Assembly (NCBI GenBank): GCA_963817405.1
Contig: CAWFNW010000002.1
Location: forward strand, 594,879-658,878
Direction of reading: 5' to 3'
Length of the DNA stretch: 64,000 nucleotides
Source of the DNA: CAWFNW01 sp963817405
Lineage (GTDB): Bacteria > Actinomycetota > Coriobacteriia > Anaerosomatales > Anaerosomataceae
Every line of letters starts with the position of its first letter. The first letter of the stretch is position 1. Below, piece by piece: positions 57,726 through 64,000 of the stretch. A model generated the notes under the pieces. That model was not told where the DNA came from. It searched no databases and saw nothing but the letters and a program-made list of their open reading frames with translations. Made by a program: the position numbers and the translations under genes.

Positions 57726-58919
57726 ATGAGCCCGCGCGCAGCGATAGTTGTCGAGAACCTGCCCGTTCCCTTTGATCGCCGGACCTGGATGCAGGCCCAG
57801 TCCCTTCGAGACGCCGGCTATGACATTACTGTCATCTGCCCCAAAGGCAAGGGACTCGACAAACCGGAGGAGCAGCTCGACGGCATCCGTGTTCTTCGCT
57901 ACGACCTGGTCGAAGCTGCCTCGATGTTGGGGTATCTGCGTGAGTATGTGCAGGCCGTGACCCTGGAACGCAAGTACCTCCGCAGAGTCGCTCGCGAGGC
58001 ACCCCTGGATGTCATCCAACTCTGCAACCCGCCCGACGTTCTGTTCTTGGTCGCACTGTGGCACAAGTTGCGGTACGGGACTCGTGTCGTCTTCGACCAC
58101 CGGGACCTGAGTCCCGAGATGTTCGAAGCCAAGTTCGGCCGGAAGAGCCTCTTCCATCGAGCACTCCTCATAGCGGAACGCCTGACCTTCGCTACCGCTG
58201 ACTCCACCATGTCCATGAACGAGTCGAGCCGGCGGATTGCGATAGAACGCGGGAAGATCGACCGGGACGCGGCATTCATCGTCATCAGCAGCCCGGACCT
58301 CAGCGAGTTCGTCCCCACGCCGTGCGAAACGGACTTCCGGAATGGCCGGCGCTACCTGGTGGGGTACGTCGGGATTATGGGGGAGCAGGACGGAGTCGAT
58401 CTCCTCGTACGTGCGGCACACGAGTTGATCAGCCGGTATTCGCGCAACGACGTCCAGTTCCTCCTGATCGGGAACGGCTCAGCCTTCGATTCACTTCGCG
58501 AGCTGACGCACGACCTTAGACTCGATGATTTCGTGACCTTCACCGGGCCGGTTTATGGGGAGCCGATGCGCGCCGCACTGAGCAGTTGCGATGTCGCCGT
58601 CGTCCCGGACCCCAAGAACTCCTACAACGACCATTGCACGATGTGCAAGGTGCTCGAGTACATGGCCCTTGGCGTTCCAATCGTGCAGTTCGACCTCGTT
58701 GAGAATCGCGTGTCCGCTGGCGACGCTGCGGCATACGCCACGGACAACTCACCTGAGAGTCTTGCCGAGACCATCGCGAGCGTGCTCGACAGCGACCCGG
58801 ATAGTATCGAAGAGATGAGACGCCTTGGCCGGGAGCGCGTCGGTGGGTTCGACTGGCAGAGGCAAGTCCCACAGCTGCTCGCCGCGTACTCGTACGCGCT
58901 GGCGGCGGCGCGGAAGTGA
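57726..58919 (+). CDS. Glycosyltransferase family 4 (intact)
   Basis: A 397-residue GT-B enzyme. VVENLPVPFDRRTWMQAQSLRDAGYDITVICPKG at the N-terminus is typical of GT4 WecA-adjacent enzymes; then FDHRDLSPEMFEAKFG, VGYVGIMGEQDGVDLLVRAA and the donor-site segment NDHCTMCKVLEYMALGVPIVQFDLVENR. It begins directly after the RmlD-like stop. No frame damage. Confidence 0.92.
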   Translation: MSPRAAIVVENLPVPFDRRTWMQAQSLRDAGYDITVICPKGKGLDKPEEQLDGIRVLRYDLVEAASMLGYLREYVQAVTLERKYLRRVAREAPLDVIQLCNPPDVLFLVALWHKLRYGTRVVFDHRDLSPEMFEAKFGRKSLFHRALLIAERLTFATADSTMSMNESSRRIAIERGKIDRDAAFIVISSPDLSEFVPTPCETDFRNGRRYLVGYVGIMGEQDGVDLLVRAAHELISRYSRNDVQFLLIGNGSAFDSLRELTHDLRLDDFVTFTGPVYGEPMRAALSSCDVAVVPDPKNSYNDHCTMCKVLEYMALGVPIVQFDLVENRVSAGDAAAYATDNSPESLAETIASVLDSDPDSIEEMRRLGRERVGGFDWQRQVPQLLAAYSYALAAARK

Positions 58920-59088
58920 GGATGCCGGTTGCCACGCTTGGGCATCGTGAACGCGGAACAGAAGAGGGGTTCTCGAGACCGAGTCGGCCAACTTCGCGAG
59001 GCTCGGGCGTGACGTCGAGACGCTGTCCCCCGCGTTGGCCAGCCTGATGACATGCCCTTGAGTAAGCGGATTCTGATCGCTCTGAGCC

Positions 59089-59224
59089 GCAGCCGGTCGA
59101 TCCAACCTCGACGTTCGACGAGATGATCCAGGTGGACTTGTTCTACACTCAGAACTGATCTAGTTCGCTCGACCTCTCGCTGCTGCGCGGACGGTCTCCG
59201 CGGTGCTCCCCGGAGGGCGCGTAC
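59089..59224 (+). pseudogene. Degenerate C-terminus of a bacterial sugar transferase
   Basis: Scattered over three frames is the C-terminal signature of the polyprenyl-phosphate sugar transferase family: AAGRSNL, then TFDEMIQVDLFYTQN, a stop where Trp is expected, SSSLDLSLL, RTVSAVL and G-A-Y. The intact gene at 60435-61978 ends with VSGRSKLSFREMVRLDVLY, NWSVGLDIALLARTFSAVL and SRGAY, position by position alike. So this is a relic of a second initiating transferase. The rest of 58920-59276 shows nothing I can identify. Confidence 0.65.
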
Positions 59225-59276
59225 CAGGGCTCAGGTGCGCTCGAACTCGGAAAGGCGGACGTTGAGAGACTCACGG

Positions 59277-60220
<944 letters not shown>

Positions 60221-60434
60221 CGGCTCGGCCGCGCTTCACTCGCTGACGGGTGACAGTCGCTCCTTCCCGAGTAGGAACATCACTCGGTACGACCGGGTAT
60301 ATCTGACCCGAGACGCGTTTCGCCGCCAGCAAGGTGCTATTCTGGCGAAACCCGCGGGAGAGCCATGGGGGGCTTACCGCCGCGAGAGTGTGCGTTGTTC
60401 GCGCTCAAAGGGGACCGTCGCAAAGGGGGATGGC

Positions 60435-61978
60435 ATGAGTGCGCACGGCGCGGCGGCGGCCGGTCTGCTGGACGCGCCTCTGTACGAGGAAACGCTCGCT
60501 GGCAAGCTCGTCGGTCTTCATGAGGCGCACACTGCAATGCCCAGGGCGATCCGCCGTCGGCGAGTCGTTGCGGCTTTGCTCGTGTCCGACGCGGTGATGC
60601 TCTCCATCGCCGCGGTGGGCGCCACGCTCGTGCGGTTCGGCGGGCTCTCCGCGTATATCGCGTCGCAGCGGGGACGTGGTTGCACAGTACGCGCTCGTGT
60701 CGGTAGCGGCCATCGCACTACCGCTTCTCTTCATGCATGCAGCGCGTCTCTACGACCTGGACCTCCTTGGGTGGGGATCGGGCGAGTTCAAACGAATCGC
60801 GCGGTCACTAGCGATGGCAGTCGTGGCCGTCATGCTGCTTATGTTCTTTGCCGGCATGCCATATCTCTCGCGCGAGTGGATCGTAACGGTCTGGTTGCTC
60901 GGTGCCGCGCTGGTCATTCTCGGGCGCGTCCTTCTGCAGGTCGAGGGGTCCCGCGTCGTGCGCCGCGGCGGATGGCTTCGGCGACCCACGTTGGTCGTCG
61001 GATCCAACGTCGAGGCGGCGGAGGTTGCGCGGATTCTGCAGGCCAATCCGGATTCGGGACTGCTCCCGGTGGGCTGTCTGACGACCTCTCTCAAGGACAG
61101 GTTGTCTCTCGACTACTGCGCGCCGACGGTCAGGTCGCTGGGCCATGCCCGGAACCTCGTCGACGTCGTGCAGGAACGCGAGATCGACACGGTGGTCATC
61201 ATCGCCTCGGCGTTCGACAATGAGGTCCTCCAGAGGATGATCAAGGAGCTGCGTGACCTGCAGGTTAGCGTGCTCATGTCCCCGGGACTGTCGGATGTGC
61301 TCCCGAGCCGCGTCGTAGCGCGCGCGATCAGCGGCATCCCGCTCATCTCACTGAAAGGCGTTTCCCTCACCCCGGCCACGCTGAGGACGAAGCGGGTGTT
61401 CGACGTGTTGGTGGCGGGCCGATCCTGGTCCTGGTCGGTCTGCCAGTGTGGGTCGCGCTTGCCGCCGCCGTCAAAGTTCTCCAGTCACGGCCCAGTGTTC
61501 TTCAAGCAGGCCCGCACCGGCCGTGGCGGCCGCGAGTTCAGGATGTTCAAGTTCCGCTCAATGCGTTCGGATGCGCCAGAGCTGCACGCCGAGCTGGCGG
61601 CCGAGGCGAACGAAGCCGACGGGTCATATTCAAGATGAAGAACGATCCTCGAGTGACCCCGGTCGGTTCGTTCATGCGCAAGTTCTCGCTGGACGAGTTT
61701 CCTCAGCTGATCAACGTGATGAAGGGCGAGATGAGCCTGGTCGGCCCCCGTCCTTGCCCACCTACGAGACGAAGGACCTTACCCGGAGCAGGAGCCGCCG
61801 CCACGAAGTGCCGCCGGGCCTGACGGGACTCTGGCAGGTGTCGGGCAGGTCGAAGCTGAGCTTCCGCGAGATGGTGCGCTTGGACGTGTTGTACGTCGAC
61901 AACTGGTCCGTGGGACTCGATATCGCGCTTCTGGCTCGCACGTTCTCTGCCGTGCTATTCAGTCGTGGGGCGTACTGA
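60435..61978 (+). CDS. Polyprenyl-phosphate sugar-1-phosphate transferase (WbaP/WcaJ-like), frameshifted
   Basis: Initiates repeat-unit synthesis by loading a sugar phosphate on undecaprenyl phosphate; about 514 residues after correction. There are N-terminal membrane helices (VVAALLVSDAVMLSIAAVGATL, YALVSVAAIALPLLFMHAARL, LAMAVVAVMLLMFFAG), a CoA-binding-like nucleotide domain (TLVVGSNVEAAEVARILQ), and the catalytic domain with FMFKFRSM-type KFRSMRSDAPEL, FSLDEFPQLINVMKGEMSLVGPRP and GLTGLWQVSGRSKLSF. Breaks occur near 60670, 61425, 61620 and 61755. The ATG at 60435 follows AAAGGGGG. The 60221-60434 gap holds no gene. Confidence 0.85.
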
Positions 61979-62045
61979 CCCGTACTGAGGCCTACGCGAG
62001 TGGCGGCTGCCGGGTTCTGCTGCGGGTCCCTCGCGGTGCCACAAC

Positions 62046-62366
62046 GCCGGGCTCATCCAACGCGGCAAGCGCATCATCAACTGGTGCCAGCGTGGCTCAA
62101 GTGCACTCTCTAACTTCGAGCGCGAGGTCGAACAGGCTGAGTTGACAGTTGCGCCCGAGGCTCTGACCGAGGTCGCTGCGCAGGCGCTCAAGCACGGTAC
62201 CGGCGCGCGCGGACTGCGCTCGATACTCGAGTCGCTCCTGCTGGACACGATGTGAGACCTGCCGAGCGAGAGCGACATCGAGCAGGTCGTGGTCACCGAG
62301 GAATGCGTCCGCGGCGAGACGACGCCCACCGTCGTGAGACGCGGCATGGGCGAGGCAAGCGCGTAG
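62046..62366 (+). pseudogene. Chimeric fragment: valyl-tRNA synthetase piece joined in frame to a ClpX C-terminus
   Basis: One frame reads GLIQRGKRIINWCQRGSSALS, close to the ValRS segment GLIYRGxRIINW...TALSDIEVE, and then LTVAPEALTEVAAQALKHGTGARGLRSILESLLLD, the ClpX C-terminal domain with its GTGARGLR motif, ending with QVVVTEECVRGE and TAG at 62364. A TGA at 62253 interrupts it where ClpX usually has M-Y-D. No start codon or RBS is seen. clpX and valS are chromosomal neighbours in many bacteria, in the opposite order, so this looks like rearranged debris or an assembly chimera. Confidence 0.6.
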
Positions 62367-62695
62367 CACTTCGAGCCGGCCGGGACCCGGGGGTCCGCCG
62401 CTCAGACAGAGACTTCCCTGGGACGGTTACGCCTGCTTGCCCGGATTCTCAGGTGAGGTCTCGCTGGGCGAGACTGTCCTCAGTGTGCCGGCCGGCGTGA
62501 CCCAGGCTCAGACCGACCGTAGGTGTCCTCAGACTGATTCGTCCGCCGGCCGCGCCCACCTCGGTTCCAAGCGCGCACCGGCCGGACGGACGTGACCTGA
62601 TAGGAGCCTCTGGAGTGGACTCATCTCTGTCGTGTCCGTCCGGGCCGGTCGATGCGTGCCACCGATCCCTGCTTCAGGAGAGAGGAGCGGCACAC
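62367..62695 (+). ncRNA. Non-coding leader of the IS110 element, candidate bridge RNA region
   Basis: About 330 nt without a gene, rich in short inverted repeats (for example GACCCGGGGGTC at 62384-62395 and several GGCCGG/CCGGCC copies). In the IS110 group the non-coding left end upstream of the transposase encodes the bridge RNA that pairs with donor and target DNA. Position fits; I could not derive guide loops by eye, so this is inference from the family. Confidence 0.3.
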
Positions 62696-63730
62696 ATGGC
62701 AAGCATGCCACGGGACGGCACGTTGATCACGGTCGGAGTCGACACGCATCGCGACACGCACGTCGCGGTCGCGCTCGACCAGACGGGGGAGTTCTTAGGC
62801 TCGATCGAAGCCGCCGCGGAAGGGAGCGGGTACCGGTCGATCGAGCGGTTTGCGCGCTCCTTCGGTGGAGTCTCCGCCTTTGGGGTGGAGGGGACGGGCT
62901 GCTACGGGGCCGGGCTCTCGCGCTTCCTTTCCGCTCGCGGGCACCTGGTGGTCGAGGTCGATCGGCCCGTCCGCGCGACGCGAAGGGGGTGCGGGAAGAG
63001 CGACTCCGTCGACGCGCACGCTGCGGCACTCGCTGTGCTCTCGGGGCGAGCGAGGGCATCTCCCAAGGCCCGGGACGGTACGGTGGAAGCGATCAGGGCG
63101 CTCGATCTGGCACGCCGCTCGGCAATCCGTGCCAAACACCAGGCGGTGAACCAGATGCGCTCGCTGGTGGTCTCGGCCCCCGAGCCGGTCCGTGAACGCC
63201 TGCGAGCGCTCACCTCCCCGATCCCTCGTGGCGACGTGTGCGTCATTCCGTGCACCAGGCGCCGAGACTGTCAGCGACGCGACCAGGTTCTCTCTGAGGA
63301 TCCTCGCGCGCTGGGCCAAGACGCTCGAGGAAGAAGCCGTCGAGCTCGATGAGCTGATCGGGCGGCTCGTCGGTAGCCGCGGCGCCTCGGCTCGTGGAGC
63401 TCTAGGGCGTGGGGGCCCAGGTCGCTGCCGCACTTCTCGTCGCTGCCGGGGACAACCCGCAGCGTCTGAGGAGCGAGGCGAGCTTCGCGCACGTGTGCGG
63501 CGTGGCGCCTGTGCAGGCCTCGTCGGGGCTCACCACCCGGCACCGCCTCAACCGCGGCGGCGACAGGAGGGGGCCCTCGACGCCCGCACCAAGGCCTACG
63601 TCGAGCGCAGGACCGGTGAGGGTCTGGAGCAGGCGCGGAGGTCATCCGCTGCCTGAAGCGCTACGTGGCTCGCGAAGTCTAACGCTGCCTGCCGATTGGA
63701 GAACAGGCTTGACAAAACCATAGGAGCATC
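62600..63730 (+). mobile_element. IS110-family insertion sequence (minimal extent)
   Basis: The transposase gene is framed by two copies of ATAGGAGC-x-TC, at 62600-62610 and 63720-63730, each preceded by TGAC. The right copy sits in CTTGACAAAACCATAGGAGC, which resembles right ends of actinobacterial IS110 elements from memory. IS110 elements lack classical terminal inverted repeats and target duplications, so the true ends may lie further out. Confidence 0.5.
62696..63682 (+). CDS. IS110-family transposase (DEDD recombinase), frameshifted
   Basis: A serine-assisted RuvC-like recombinase of about 325 residues. The N-terminal DEDD domain shows TVGVDTHRDTHVAVAL, FGVEGTGCYGAGLSRFL and KSDSVDAHAAALAVLSG, the acidic catalytic residues. 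The middle has a coiled coil (RSAIRAKHQAVNQMRSLVV); the C-terminal Transposase_20 domain, in another frame, has ALLVAAGDNPQRLRSEASFAHVCGVAPVQASSG with the catalytic serine region and LNRGGDR. It ends VIRCLKRYVAREV at 63682. Breaks occur near 63250, 63410 and 63590, so as written it is not functional. The ATG at 62696 has GAGAGGAG upstream. Confidence 0.88.
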
Positions 63731-63862
63731 AGTCCTCGGCGGGGGCCCTCGGCGCTCGGACGCGCCACGAAGGCGCCTCCTCGCGCCTTCCCCGCCTGCG
63801 GAACTCGCCGCCGACCCCCACGTCCCCGCCCTGGAGGTCGCGATCGTGTCCTAGCGAGCCTC

Positions 63863-63896
63863 CCTGCCAGAGGGGGGACCCCACAGGACTGGCAGG
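63863..63896 (+). repeat. Nested hairpin downstream of the transposase
   Basis: CCTGCCAG (63863-63870) pairs with CTGGCAGG (63889-63896), and a G-run followed by a C-run lies inside the loop. TTTC follows. It could be a weak terminator or part of a structured RNA at the right end of the element. The rest of 63683-63860 contains no gene. Confidence 0.45.
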
Positions 63897-63927
63897 TTTC
63901 ACGGGGCCGCTGCGTCTCAGAGCACCG

Positions 63928-64000
63928 ACGCGCTCAGGCGCCCGTCCCCCGAGGGGGAGCGAGCGCCTGGGGCAAGCGACGGCGAGTCGCCTGAGCGCGT
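63928..64000. repeat. 13-bp perfect inverted repeat at the window edge
   Basis: ACGCGCTCAGGCG (63928-63940) is mirrored exactly by CGCCTGAGCGCGT (63988-64000), enclosing 47 nt that contain an inner CCCCC-GA-GGGGG palindrome. The repeat reaches the last base of the window, so its arms may be longer. Confidence 0.7.

Noticed and set aside
62253..62255. TGA in the ClpX fragment as a third selenocysteine codon
   Set aside because: ClpX has no redox residue there (usually M-Y-D or M-F-D), the fragment has no start, and it is already chimeric debris.
63928..64000. Integron attC site or replication origin
   Set aside because: No attC core boxes, no integrase gene and no DnaA-box cluster are visible; only the inverted repeat itself is supported.

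Overview
The window looks like a chromosomal piece of a high-GC actinobacterium, most likely of class Coriobacteriia (an Anaerosomatales-like anaerobe). Reasons: an HspR-like tail next to clpB, DUF501 beside an FtsB-like gene and a Ppx/GppA gene, CWB2 cell-wall-binding repeats, an A-type flavoprotein FprA, and a complete selenocysteine system. This placement is inference from gene content; no rRNA gene is present.

Region by region: 1-27.9 kb is a gene-dense housekeeping stretch with clean reading frames. It holds clpB, a GerMN lipoprotein, a SpoIIE-type phosphatase-like regulator, ltaE, a peroxiredoxin, nth, mfd, a PpiC-type foldase, mazG, eno, pyk, an ftsB-like gene, DUF501, ppx/gppA, tRNA-Leu and a three-gene run of B12-binding protein, TPR protein and glycosidase-like protein. 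26.4-31.5 kb is a selenium locus: selD, a YedF-like gene, selA, selB and tRNA-Sec. Two genes carry an in-frame TGA exactly at the catalytic position. These are selD itself and, 18 kb upstream, a Bcp-type peroxiredoxin with no cysteine at all. So the window contains both the Sec machinery and two of its probable clients.

31.5-42 kb is mixed metabolism and repair: an Old Yellow Enzyme, photolyase, nitroreductase, FetAB-like exporter, polyprenyl synthase, FprA, YdeI-like protein and MnmA. 42-62 kb is a cell-surface and exopolysaccharide locus: a giant FN3/CWB2 surface protein on the minus strand, then on the plus strand a Wzz/BY-kinase, sugar epimerase, Wzx flippase, Wzy-like polymerase, four glycosyltransferases, an RmlD-like reductase, UDP-glucuronate decarboxylase and the initiating sugar-phosphate transferase. 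The locus contains gene debris: a second flippase C-terminus, a sugar-transferase C-terminus, and a valS/clpX chimera. The right edge is an IS110-family transposase with structured non-coding flanks.

Quality warning: an Illumina-type adapter remnant is embedded near 4.3 kb. From about 27.98 kb onward many otherwise conserved genes are broken by single-base shifts, mostly +1 and often in G/C runs, interspersed with perfectly intact genes. I treat most of these as assembly errors and give the span of the presumed intact gene.
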